Source: Rhodocaloribacter litoris (GTDB lineage Bacteria; Bacteroidota; Rhodothermia; Rhodothermales; ISCAR-4553). Taken from it: a DNA stretch of 52,500 nt. The position numbers were made by a program, and so were the translations under genes. The DNA lies in the NCBI RefSeq assembly GCF_011682235.2, contig NZ_CP076718.1:2472689-2525188 (forward strand). Reading direction: 5' to 3'. This document shows positions 17,196 to 25,110 of this stretch, in pieces (within the stretch, counting starts at the first letter, position 1; each line of letters opens with the position of its first letter). The notes under the pieces are model-generated. The model searched no databases. It saw only the letters and a program-made list of their open reading frames with translations, and was not told the origin of the DNA.

Positions 17196-18275
17196 ATGCA
17201 ACTGCTGAACGACACGCCTCTCGCCCATGGACTGGCCGTCGGGCTGGGGCCGGAGCGCCGGCCCTGCCTGGCCGTCATCGTGAAGGGCACGTTCGAACTG
17301 CCCGGTCGGCCCGGGGACGCTCCCGCGCTGGCTCCCGAACAGCTCCCCGTGCTCACCGAAGACGAGTTCTTCGACGGCGATGCCACCGGCAGCCTGCGCC
17401 TGGAGCGCGACAACGTTCCGTTCAAGCCGCGGGCCGACGTGGTGCTCGTGGGCACGGCCTACGCACCCGGCGGGCGCCCGGTCCGTTCCCTCGACGTATC
17501 GGTGCGGGTCGGCCGCCTCCAGAAGATCGTCCGCGTCTTCGGCGACCGGCACTGGATGTTCCCCACACGGCTGGTGGTGGTGCCGCTGATCAGTGACCCC
17601 GAGCCGTTCACCGAGATGCCGCTCCGGTATGAGCACGCCTTTGGCGGCTTCGACCGGAAAGCCCACAAATACTTCAACCTCAATTATGTGGGCAAGGGGT
17701 TCCTGGGGAAGAAGACGCGGGAATCCGTCGATGGCCGGCCGCTGCCCAACCTGGAGGATCCCCGCCGGCTGATCTCCTCGTGGGACGACGAGCCGCCGCC
17801 TGCCGGCTTCGGCTTCTACAGCCCGCACTGCGTTCCGCGGATCCGCTATGCCGGAACCGAGCGCGGCTACGCGCAGCCGCATCCCCTCTTCGGGCTGGCC
17901 GCCGACTTCGACCCGGCCTTCTACAACGGCGCCCATCCGGACCTGCAGGCGCCGGGCTACCTGCGCGGCGACGAGGAGGTCGAACTGGTGGGCGTGACGC
18001 CGGACGGCCTGCGGCGCTTCCGCCTGCCGAACCTGCACCCGGCCGTCTCGCTCCGCCCGGTCGCCTCCGGTGACGAGGCCGCCGGGCCGCAGCCCTTGCC
18101 CGCCCCGCTCGACACCCTCGTCTTTTTGCCGGACGAAGGGGTCTTCTACCAGGTCTGGCGCGCCGTCTACCCGCTGGGGGAGGTGAACGACCCGGCGGCC
18201 CTGGAGGCCGCCCTGCTCGGCATCGCCGAAGTGCGCATCCGGCTGCCGGGAGACGGTGCCGGGCCGCCCGCATAG
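17196..18275 (+). CDS. DUF2169 family T6SS accessory protein
   Basis: This 359-residue protein matches the DUF2169 family. Features include LAVIVKGTFELP near residue 25, FKPRADVVLVGTAYAPGG (about 75-92), RYEHAFGGFD near 144, a GFYSPHCVPRIRYAGT motif near 206, and the conserved Asp/Phe-rich C-terminal half. DUF2169 proteins occur in T6SS operons beside VgrG, PAAR and pentapeptide-repeat genes and are thought to be adaptors that help load effectors. It starts 9 bases after the pentapeptide gene and appears to close this operon, because a structured 197-base gap follows. Confidence 0.85.
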   Translation: MQLLNDTPLAHGLAVGLGPERRPCLAVIVKGTFELPGRPGDAPALAPEQLPVLTEDEFFDGDATGSLRLERDNVPFKPRADVVLVGTAYAPGGRPVRSLDVSVRVGRLQKIVRVFGDRHWMFPTRLVVVPLISDPEPFTEMPLRYEHAFGGFDRKAHKYFNLNYVGKGFLGKKTRESVDGRPLPNLEDPRRLISSWDDEPPPAGFGFYSPHCVPRIRYAGTERGYAQPHPLFGLAADFDPAFYNGAHPDLQAPGYLRGDEEVELVGVTPDGLRRFRLPNLHPAVSLRPVASGDEAAGPQPLPAPLDTLVFLPDEGVFYQVWRAVYPLGEVNDPAALEAALLGIAEVRIRLPGDGAGPPA

Positions 18276-18472
18276 AGGATGTGCCGCATACGACCTCGCA
18301 GCCGTGGCTGTGCTTTCCTTTGGGGGATGGTCTTCGTACCTTCAAGGGAAAGCAGGCCGGGCGTGGAGCCCGGTTCCATGCACCGCCGCCGGCTTTCGAG
18401 GTTCGTCCGGGCGATCGTGATGAAGGCAGTGCACATCGTCCTTTCTGCCATTCAAGACGCAACGATTGAGCC
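18276..18472 (+). promoter_or_regulatory. Structured leader before the TssB-TssC fusion gene
   Basis: This 197-base gap holds two clear hairpins. The first pairs 18312-18321 with 18344-18353 (10 pairs, one a G-U wobble) and carries an inner GGT-CTTCGT-ACC hairpin at 18329-18340. The second is CCGGGC/GCCCGG at 18357-18373 with a 5-base loop. Neither has a following T-tract, so they look more like leader RNA structure or an attenuator than a simple terminator. No promoter could be fixed. Confidence 0.4.
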
Positions 18473-20392
18473 ATGTCGGATCAAACTTCGAAAGGTGTCG
18501 GCATCCGCATCACCTCGGATCCGGACGTCACCTCCATCGAACAGCCGGGCGAAGGAGCCCTGCGCACCCCCGGGCCGCTACCCCTGCGCCTGTTGCTGGT
18601 GAGCGATCTGGCGCCTCACGAGACGGAGGTGGACTGGCAGGCGACCTCGCGGGTGCGACGGGTGGACAAACACAGCGTGGCCGCGTTGTTACAGGAGTTG
18701 CAGCCCCGCCTGTCGCTGGAGGTGCCGAACACGCTCGGCGAGCAGCCCCGCCTGCTGGATGTGGAGCTGGCCTTCTCCTCGCTGGACGACTTTCGCCCGG
18801 CGCAGGTGGCCCGGCAGGTGCCGCCGCTGGCCCGCCTGTTGAAGGTGCGCACCTGCGTGCAGCAGGTGAGGGACGGCCGGCTGGACCGTGACGCCTTCCG
18901 TGCGTGCCTGGCCGAAACCGGCATCGATCCCGGATGGGCGGAGCAGTTGCACCAGGCCCTGGTCGTCCCCGAACGGCCGGCTGCGCCCCCGCCCCCGGCG
19001 TCGCCGGCCGGTGACGACCCGGTGGATCGGCTCCTGGGCATGGTGGAGGCGGGAGACCGAAAGGCGGGCCCCTCGTCCCCGGAACGGGCGGACGGCGGCT
19101 CGGGCCTTTTCGGCTCCTTCATCGCGGCCGTCGCCGGGGATGCCCGTCCCGCCGAGCGGATCGAAAAGGCCACGGCCGACGTGCTGCTGGCCGACCTCGA
19201 CGCCATGCTCGGCAAGCAACTCAACGCCATCTTTGCACATCCCGCCTTTCGGCGGCTGGAGGCAGCCTGGCGTGGGCTCAAGTTCCTGGTCGACCGCCTC
19301 GACTTCCGCCGCAACGTCATCCTGGAGGTGCTGGCCACGCCGCGCGCCTCACTCAGCGAGGCGCTCTACTATCAGGTGTTGCTGCCCGAGCATGCCGCGG
19401 AAGGAGAACAGCCGCCGCTCTCGATGGTGGTGCTGGACCTGGCCTTCGACAACAGCCCGGCGGACATCGAGCAACTCGAAGACCTGGCCGAGACCGGGGC
19501 GAGCCTTCAGACGCCGATCCTGGCGGCGGCCGCGCCCGCCTTCTTCGGAGTCAGCCGGCCGCAGGAGCTGGCCACGTTGCCACCCCTGCTGCAACGGCTG
19601 GGCGAGCCGGCCTACATCGCGTGGAACAAGCTGCGGGACCGGCAGGAGGCCCGCTTCCTGGCCCTGGCGCTGCCGCCCTTCGCCCTGCGCTATGCGTACG
19701 GGCCGGACCAGCCCGTCAAGGAGTTCCACTTTGAAGAGGCGGCGTGTCTGTGGGGCAACGCGTCGCTGGCCGTGGCCGCCGCCATCGCCGGCGGCTTCGT
19801 GCATACCGGCTGGCCCACCCGCTTCGTCGGGCCCGAACACCGGGTCGAGGACCTGCCCCTCTGGCGCAGTCCCCAGGGACAGACACCGCTGTCCGTGTTG
19901 ATCCCGGACGCCAAGCTCTCCGAGTTTGCCAAGGCCGGGTTCGTCGTCCTGCAGGGCCGTCCCAACCACGATGCCCTGCACGTCGCGCGGGCGCTGACGG
20001 TGGGGCGCCCGGAGACGTACGAGGACCTCATGGCGGCCACCGAGGCCCGGGTGCACGTGACGCTGCCCTGCCAGCTTTTCGTGGCCCGGGCGGCCCACTA
20101 TGTGCTGGCCCTCCAGCACCGGCTTCAGCCCACCCCCGACCCGGCGCAGACCCGGCAACAGATCTGGCAGCACCTGCAGGCGCTCTTCCGCACGGAAGGG
20201 CAGCCGGTGCCGGCGGAGGCCGTCGAGGTGGAACATGTGAAGGAAGCCAACCTGCCCGAGCACGAGCTCTTTGCCGTGCGGCTGCGTACCCCGCCCTATG
20301 TGCTCAGCCGGCCCGTCAGTCTCGTGCTGGGCCTGCGCGTGCCGAAGGGGGGCGGTCCGGCAGAGAACGGCAACGCTGAAGGTGCGGATTGA
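18473..20392 (+). CDS. TssB-TssC fused sheath-like protein
   Basis: This 639-residue chain has two T6SS sheath folds in tandem. Residues about 38-165 follow TssB (LPLRLLLVSDLAP; FSSLDDFRPAQVARQVPPLARLLKVRTCVQQV). Residues about 235-630 follow TssC (LEAAWRGLKFLVDRLDFRRNVILEVL; FAFDNSPADIEQL-like; RYAYGPDQPVKEFHFEEAACLWGN). The linker (about 165-235) is Pro/Ala/Gly/Asp-rich. It differs clearly from the canonical tssB and tssC pair in this window, so it is a diverged paralogue and not a recent copy. The TssC N-terminal helix that ClpV binds would be buried in the linker. It is followed directly, with a stop/start overlap, by the FHA-transglycosylase gene. Its role could be a cap, nucleator or regulatory sheath element. 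Confidence 0.88.
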   Translation: MSDQTSKGVGIRITSDPDVTSIEQPGEGALRTPGPLPLRLLLVSDLAPHETEVDWQATSRVRRVDKHSVAALLQELQPRLSLEVPNTLGEQPRLLDVELAFSSLDDFRPAQVARQVPPLARLLKVRTCVQQVRDGRLDRDAFRACLAETGIDPGWAEQLHQALVVPERPAAPPPPASPAGDDPVDRLLGMVEAGDRKAGPSSPERADGGSGLFGSFIAAVAGDARPAERIEKATADVLLADLDAMLGKQLNAIFAHPAFRRLEAAWRGLKFLVDRLDFRRNVILEVLATPRASLSEALYYQVLLPEHAAEGEQPPLSMVVLDLAFDNSPADIEQLEDLAETGASLQTPILAAAAPAFFGVSRPQELATLPPLLQRLGEPAYIAWNKLRDRQEARFLALALPPFALRYAYGPDQPVKEFHFEEAACLWGNASLAVAAAIAGGFVHTGWPTRFVGPEHRVEDLPLWRSPQGQTPLSVLIPDAKLSEFAKAGFVVLQGRPNHDALHVARALTVGRPETYEDLMAATEARVHVTLPCQLFVARAAHYVLALQHRLQPTPDPAQTRQQIWQHLQALFRTEGQPVPAEAVEVEHVKEANLPEHELFAVRLRTPPYVLSRPVSLVLGLRVPKGGGPAENGNAEGAD

Positions 20393-22062
20393 TCGTGGAG
20401 CAGAAGGTTCAAGCATCGTGCATACGGGTGCACCTGGAGGGTGCCGCGCAGCAGGTCTCGGGATGGCGCTTCGCGCAGTCCTTCACGATCGGGCGCGATC
20501 CCTCCTGTGACGTGCACCTGGACTCGGGGCTGGTCAGCCGCATCCACGCCGAGGTGGCCCTGGAAGACGGCCGCTGGTGGATCCGCGACCTCGACAGCAC
20601 CAACGGCCTCTACGTGGACGGCCGGAAGACCCGCCGCGCCCCCCTGGAAGGCGAGGCCGTCGTACAGCTCGGGCGCAACGCCCCGGTGCTGCGCCTCACC
20701 GTCGAGGAGGATCCGGCACGGCGGGAAACCGGTCCGGCGGCGGCCGCCGGCACGGCACACCGGGAAGCCGGCGTGCCCACCCTGCTTCCGGAAACCGGAC
20801 CGACCGGCTTCGGAAGAACGATCCGGGCCGTCTCCGGGACCTCTCTCCCGGACGCTACGCCGTCCTCCCCACCTCCCGATTCCTCCCTCTCGAAGATCAT
20901 CGCCCGCTACTTCGATGAGGCGGCCGCCGGGCCTGCCGGCGAGCGCACCCGCCTGATCCGCCAGGCCTATGCGACGGTCAAGCAGAAGCAGCGGCGGCAG
21001 TACGCCCGCCTCCTGGGCGGGGTGCTGGTCATCCTCCTGGTCGTGGCCGGCTATGCCATCTTTCAGGCCATCGAGAACCGGCGGCTGGAGCGCCGCGCCG
21101 CCGAGCTCTTCATGGAGATGCGCGAACTGGACCTGACGATCGCCAAGCTCCGGCAGGTGGCCGAGGCCGAGGGCAACGCAGCCCTCGAAGAACAGCTGGA
21201 GGCCATCCAGACCCAGCGCGAGCGCATGGCCGCGCGCTACGACGGCTACGTCCGGGAGTTCGGGGTCTATCGCCGGTTGCGCGACGAAGACCGGCTCATC
21301 TACAAGACCGCCCGGATCTTCAACGAAAGCGAGTTCGCCCTGCCGGCCGGCTTCATCCGGGAAGTGAAGGCCACGATCCGCAACTACTGGCTGGGACCGG
21401 GCCGCCCGCGCTTCGTCGAAGCCGTCCGGCGGGCCGAAGAGAACGGCTACACCCGGCTCATCGTCGAGACCATGACGCGCTACGGGTTGCCGCCGGAATT
21501 CTTCTACCTGGCCCTGCAGGAGAGCGACTTCATTGCCGACCGGATCGGGCCGCCGACCCGCTGGGGCCGGGCCAAAGGCATGTGGCAGTTCATCCCCAGC
21601 ACGGCCCGCCTCTACGGGCTCGACGTCGGCGAACGCACCGACCTGGCCTGGGCCGATCCCCAGGACGAACGCCTGGATCCGGTGAAGGCCACCGATGCCG
21701 CGGCCCGCTACCTGCGCTACATCTACAGCACGGCGGCACAGGCTTCGGGCCTGCTCGTGATGGCCTCCTATAACTGGGGCGAGCACCGTGTCATCGGAAA
21801 GCTGGAGGACCTCCCGAACGCCCACGCCGTCCTCGACGTTGCGTTTGCCGATATTCCCGAAGACCCCCATGCCCGCACCTACTGGCGCTTCCTGACCGAA
21901 TATGCGGACCGGATGCCCGAAGAGACGAAGGATTATGTCCTGAAAATCTTCGCTGCGGCCGTCATTGGTCAGGATCCACGGCACTTCGGCTTCGATTTCG
22001 ACAACCCGCTCTTGCCGTACATGGATCGGCCCGAGGACCAGCCCGCTCCGTCGACCGGATAG
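20389..22062 (+). CDS. FHA-TM-coiled coil-lytic transglycosylase fusion
   Basis: This protein has 557 residues from a TTG start that overlaps the previous stop; a GTG at 20395 is the alternative. Residues about 12-100 form an FHA domain with FTIGRDPSCDVHLDSGLVSRIHAEV and DSTNGLYV, which binds phosphothreonine peptides. After a Pro-rich linker comes one membrane helix (about 206-227), a charged coiled coil (about 228-290), and a soluble lytic transglycosylase domain. That domain has the catalytic Glu in LQESDF (residue about 378), then GMWQFIPSTARLYG and ASYNWGE. FHA would face the cytoplasm and the enzyme the periplasm, where it could cut peptidoglycan. The neighbouring kinase and phosphatase suggest control by phosphorylation. 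Confidence 0.9.
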   Translation: MIVEQKVQASCIRVHLEGAAQQVSGWRFAQSFTIGRDPSCDVHLDSGLVSRIHAEVALEDGRWWIRDLDSTNGLYVDGRKTRRAPLEGEAVVQLGRNAPVLRLTVEEDPARRETGPAAAAGTAHREAGVPTLLPETGPTGFGRTIRAVSGTSLPDATPSSPPPDSSLSKIIARYFDEAAAGPAGERTRLIRQAYATVKQKQRRQYARLLGGVLVILLVVAGYAIFQAIENRRLERRAAELFMEMRELDLTIAKLRQVAEAEGNAALEEQLEAIQTQRERMAARYDGYVREFGVYRRLRDEDRLIYKTARIFNESEFALPAGFIREVKATIRNYWLGPGRPRFVEAVRRAEENGYTRLIVETMTRYGLPPEFFYLALQESDFIADRIGPPTRWGRAKGMWQFIPSTARLYGLDVGERTDLAWADPQDERLDPVKATDAAARYLRYIYSTAAQASGLLVMASYNWGEHRVIGKLEDLPNAHAVLDVAFADIPEDPHARTYWRFLTEYADRMPEETKDYVLKIFAAAVIGQDPRHFGFDFDNPLLPYMDRPEDQPAPSTG

Positions 22063-22087
22063 GCGCGGCGGACCACGAAAGGACCCT

Positions 22088-22846
22088 ATGAGATGGTGGA
22101 AACCCAACCGTAAGTCGCCCGTCCGGGTCGGAGCCTGCTCCGACGTCGGGCGCGTGCGGACCGAGAACCAGGATGCCTACGGGTGTTTTCCCGCCGGTGA
22201 GGAGGCCGGGGAGCGCCTTTTCGTCGTGGCCGACGGGATGGGGGGGCATGCCCATGGCCGGGAGGCCAGTCACCTGGCCGTCGAGGTGATCCGGGAGGTC
22301 TACTTTGCCGGGCGGCGCGGGCCCGCCGGAGAGCGGCTGCGGCGTGCCCTCGAGCAGGCCAACGCCCGCGTCTATGCCCGGGCGCAGCAGGGAAGCACGG
22401 GGCCCGAACGCATGGGCACGACCTGCACCGCCCTGGTGCTGGACGGCGAGCACGCCCACATGGCCCACGTCGGGGACAGCCGGGCCTACCGGATCGATGC
22501 CCGGGGCATCCGGCAGCTCACCCGCGATCACACGTTCGTCAACGAGCTGGTGGGCCAGGGCATCCTCACGCCCGACGAGGCCCAGCATCACCCGCGACGC
22601 CATGCCCTCACCCGGGCCCTCGGCATCCAGCCCACGCTGCAGGTCGATGTGCTGGAGAACCTGCCGGTGCAGGAGCGGCAGACGTTCGTGCTCTGCACCG
22701 ACGGGCTGGCGCCGGTCTCGGAGGCGGAGATCCGGGAGGTGGTCGAGGCCCTGCCGCCCCAGGAAGCCAGCGAGAAGCTGGTCCGGATGGCCAACGAACG
22801 CGGCGGCCCGGACAATGTCACCGTGCTCGTGGTCGCCGTGGGATAG
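22088..22846 (+). CDS. PP2C-type Ser/Thr phosphatase (PppA-like)
   Basis: This 252-residue protein phosphatase shows all PP2C motifs: VRTENQDAYG near residue 22, VVADGMGGHAHG near 45, MGTTCTALVL near 112, HVGDSRAYRI near 127, LCTDGLAPVS near 197 and GGPDNVTVLVV at the C-terminus. It removes phosphate from Ser/Thr and would oppose the kinase at 22967. This trio with an FHA protein corresponds to the threonine phosphorylation pathway that switches some T6SSs on and off (PpkA, PppA, Fha). The ATG at 22088 has GAAAGGA just upstream. No signal peptide or membrane segment is present. Confidence 0.92.
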   Translation: MRWWKPNRKSPVRVGACSDVGRVRTENQDAYGCFPAGEEAGERLFVVADGMGGHAHGREASHLAVEVIREVYFAGRRGPAGERLRRALEQANARVYARAQQGSTGPERMGTTCTALVLDGEHAHMAHVGDSRAYRIDARGIRQLTRDHTFVNELVGQGILTPDEAQHHPRRHALTRALGIQPTLQVDVLENLPVQERQTFVLCTDGLAPVSEAEIREVVEALPPQEASEKLVRMANERGGPDNVTVLVVAVG

Positions 22847-22919
22847 CGACGCCGGCCCCGGAGGGTGCACACGGGGCTTCGTGCCGGTCCGGCCTGCCTC
22901 CTGCCGGGGTGGGGGCCGG

Positions 22920-22948
22920 TTGTTAGTTGTCTTCCTGCGTAGTATACT
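22920..22948 (+). promoter_or_regulatory. Promoter candidate for kinase gene 22967
   Basis: TTGTTA at 22920-22925 and TATACT at 22943-22948 are 17 bases apart, in a locally A/T-rich patch directly upstream of the kinase start. The spacing is ideal for a sigma-70-like promoter, and transcription would begin very close to the start codon. This suggests the kinase can be transcribed independently of the phosphatase gene. Confidence 0.5.
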
Positions 22949-22966
22949 GTTATCAAAAGAGATGTG

Positions 22967-24922
22967 ATGGTAGAGAGACAGGTTGCCGATCCGCTGGTCG
23001 GGCGAGAGGTTGACGGATACCGGATCCTGGAGGTGCTGGGTCGCGGGGGCATGGGCATTGTCTACAAGGCCGAGGACGTGGCCCTCTCGCGCCTGGTTGC
23101 CCTCAAGATGATCGACCCGGCCCTGGCACGGGACGAGGCCTTCGTGCGGCGCTTCCGCTCGGAGGCGCGTGCGCTGGCCCGCATCGACAGCCCCTACATC
23201 GTGCGCGTGCACGCCCTGCGGCAGACCGAACACGGCCTCTTCATCGTCATGGAGTATGTCGAGGGCGGCACGCTCACGGATCGGCTCCAGGCCGGGCCGA
23301 TTCCGTGGCAGCAGGCCCTGCCCCTCGTGGCGCAGATGCTCACCGCCCTGGAGCATGCCCACAGCGTCGGCATCATCCACCGGGATATCAAGCCGAGCAA
23401 CATCATGCTGAGCCGCTCGGGAGGGGTGAAAGTGACCGACTTCGGCCTGGCCAAGCTCAGCCAGGCCGACGCCAACCGCACCGTCACGCAGGGCATCGCC
23501 GGCACCCTCTACTACATGTCTCCCGAGCAGGTCAAAGGCCTCACCACCCTCGACCACCGGAGCGACCTCTACTCCCTCGGCATGACGATCTACCAGATGC
23601 TGGCCGGCGAACTGCCCATCGACCGCGACAGCGGCGAGTTCGCCATCATGCGGTCGATCGTCGAAGAATCGTTTCCGCCTCCGTCCAGATACCGGTCGGA
23701 CCTGCCCGAGGAACTCTCGCGTGTGGTGATGAAGGCGCTGGAAAAGGAGCCGGACCAGCGGTATCAGAGCGCCGCCGAGATGCGGGCAGCCTTTGCGCGC
23801 CTGCAGGCTTCTCCGGCCGGGGATGAGGCGACGGTGGTGGCGCCCCCACACCGGAACCGGGCTGCCTTGCCGTCTTCAGCGGGGCGCCGGCGCCCCCTGA
23901 TCCTGGTGGGCGGAGCCGTCGGGGTGGCGTTGCTGGCCGTGGCGGCCTGGCTGCTGTGGCCCGAAGCCGCCCCCACCGCGCTCCTGACCGTCGGTGCCAG
24001 CGAGACCGGAGCCACGGTCTACGTCAACGGTACCCGCATCGGGGAGACGCCGGTAGTCCAGCACGCCGTGCCGGCGGACCGGGATACCCTGGCCCTGCGC
24101 GTCGAGAAGGAGGGGTTCCTGCCGGTGGACACCACCGTTGCGGTGCTCGCCGGCCGGTCGCTCACCCTCTTTCTGACCCTGCCCGAGGCGGTGACGTCCG
24201 CCTCGCTGGCGGTCCGGGCCGATCCGCCCGACGCCCAGGTCTTCATCGACGGCGAGCCGGTCGGGCGTGCCTCGGAGCTGGCGGAACGACTGGACCTGCC
24301 GCCCGGCGAGCACCGCGTCGAGGTTCGCAGGGACGGTTACGCAACCTGGCGCGACACGTACCGCCTCGCGGCCGGCGAGACGCGGGTCGTCGAGGTACGG
24401 CTGCGCCCGCTCGGTGGCGGGGGAGGAACGGACGAAGAACCGCCGCCGGCCACGGCCACCCTCACGCTGAACGTGTCCCCGAGCGGGACGATCTCCGTGC
24501 AGGGCGAGACGTGTGTCGCCGGGCAGGCCTGCACCGTGCGCGCCGGGCCAAAGCGGGTGACCTTCATCCACCCCGTCTATGGCGAGCGCACCGAGACCGT
24601 CCGCGTCAATCCCGGCGAACGGAAGGCCCTGACGTATCATTTCGAGGCAGAGCTGGTTATCCAGGTTCGCCAGGAAAGCGGCGATCCGATCTGGGCCACG
24701 ATCTACGTCGACGGCGAGGAACGGGGCATGATGACGGACAAGGCCGAGACGCTGGGACCGGGCCGGCACGTCGTGCATGTGGAACGGACGGGATACCGGC
24801 TCGTCCGGGTGGAACGGGACGGGGCCCCGGTCGATCCCGGCCCGCAGACCCTCACCGTCTCGCCCGGCTTCGACCCGCCGTCCCACCGGCTGGTGTTCTA
24901 CATCCAGAAGCGCGATGCCTGA
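22967..24922 (+). CDS. Membrane Ser/Thr kinase with PEGA repeats (PpkA-like)
   Basis: This 651-residue protein begins at the ATG at 22967; a GTG directly before it is also possible. Its Hanks-type kinase domain (about 14-280) has a Gly loop GRGGMGIVYKAED, VALKMID, HRDIKPSN near residue 138, a DFGLAK motif and MSPEQV. One membrane helix lies around 308-330. The extracytoplasmic part has PEGA-type repeats (VYVNGTRIGETPVV; VFIDGEPVGRASELAERLDLPPGEHRVEVRRDGY; IYVDGEERGMMTDKAETLGPGRHVVHVERTGY). It is the likely partner of the PP2C phosphatase and FHA protein upstream. A close paralogue is encoded on the opposite strand at 39295-41187. Confidence 0.93.
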   Translation: MVERQVADPLVGREVDGYRILEVLGRGGMGIVYKAEDVALSRLVALKMIDPALARDEAFVRRFRSEARALARIDSPYIVRVHALRQTEHGLFIVMEYVEGGTLTDRLQAGPIPWQQALPLVAQMLTALEHAHSVGIIHRDIKPSNIMLSRSGGVKVTDFGLAKLSQADANRTVTQGIAGTLYYMSPEQVKGLTTLDHRSDLYSLGMTIYQMLAGELPIDRDSGEFAIMRSIVEESFPPPSRYRSDLPEELSRVVMKALEKEPDQRYQSAAEMRAAFARLQASPAGDEATVVAPPHRNRAALPSSAGRRRPLILVGGAVGVALLAVAAWLLWPEAAPTALLTVGASETGATVYVNGTRIGETPVVQHAVPADRDTLALRVEKEGFLPVDTTVAVLAGRSLTLFLTLPEAVTSASLAVRADPPDAQVFIDGEPVGRASELAERLDLPPGEHRVEVRRDGYATWRDTYRLAAGETRVVEVRLRPLGGGGGTDEEPPPATATLTLNVSPSGTISVQGETCVAGQACTVRAGPKRVTFIHPVYGERTETVRVNPGERKALTYHFEAELVIQVRQESGDPIWATIYVDGEERGMMTDKAETLGPGRHVVHVERTGYRLVRVERDGAPVDPGPQTLTVSPGFDPPSHRLVFYIQKRDA

Positions 24923-25110
24923 CCTGTTGCCCATGATTTTCGACAGCCCCCGGCCTCGTCCGGTCCTTTCGACGGCCGAAGGGAGGGGGGATCTCCCCGC
25001 GGAGCCGTATCCCGGCCGGGAGGCCGGCCCATGGCTGCCGTGCCCGCCTGGCAATGCGTATGCGTCGCATGCGGGCTTTGATGTTCCCAACAAGCACATG
25101 GAGGAATGAG
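24923..25110 (+). promoter_or_regulatory. Kinase-CsgG intergenic with small hairpins
   Basis: No gene is seen in these 188 bases. A hairpin (TCCTTTCG and CGAAGGGA around ACGGC, about 24964-24984) and a second GC-rich inverted repeat built on GGCCGGGAGGCCGGCC (about 25015-25030) are visible. A very good ribosome site GGAGG at 25100-25104 serves the next gene. The first hairpin resembles the short REP-like palindromes common between bacterial genes. No promoter was recognised. Confidence 0.3.
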
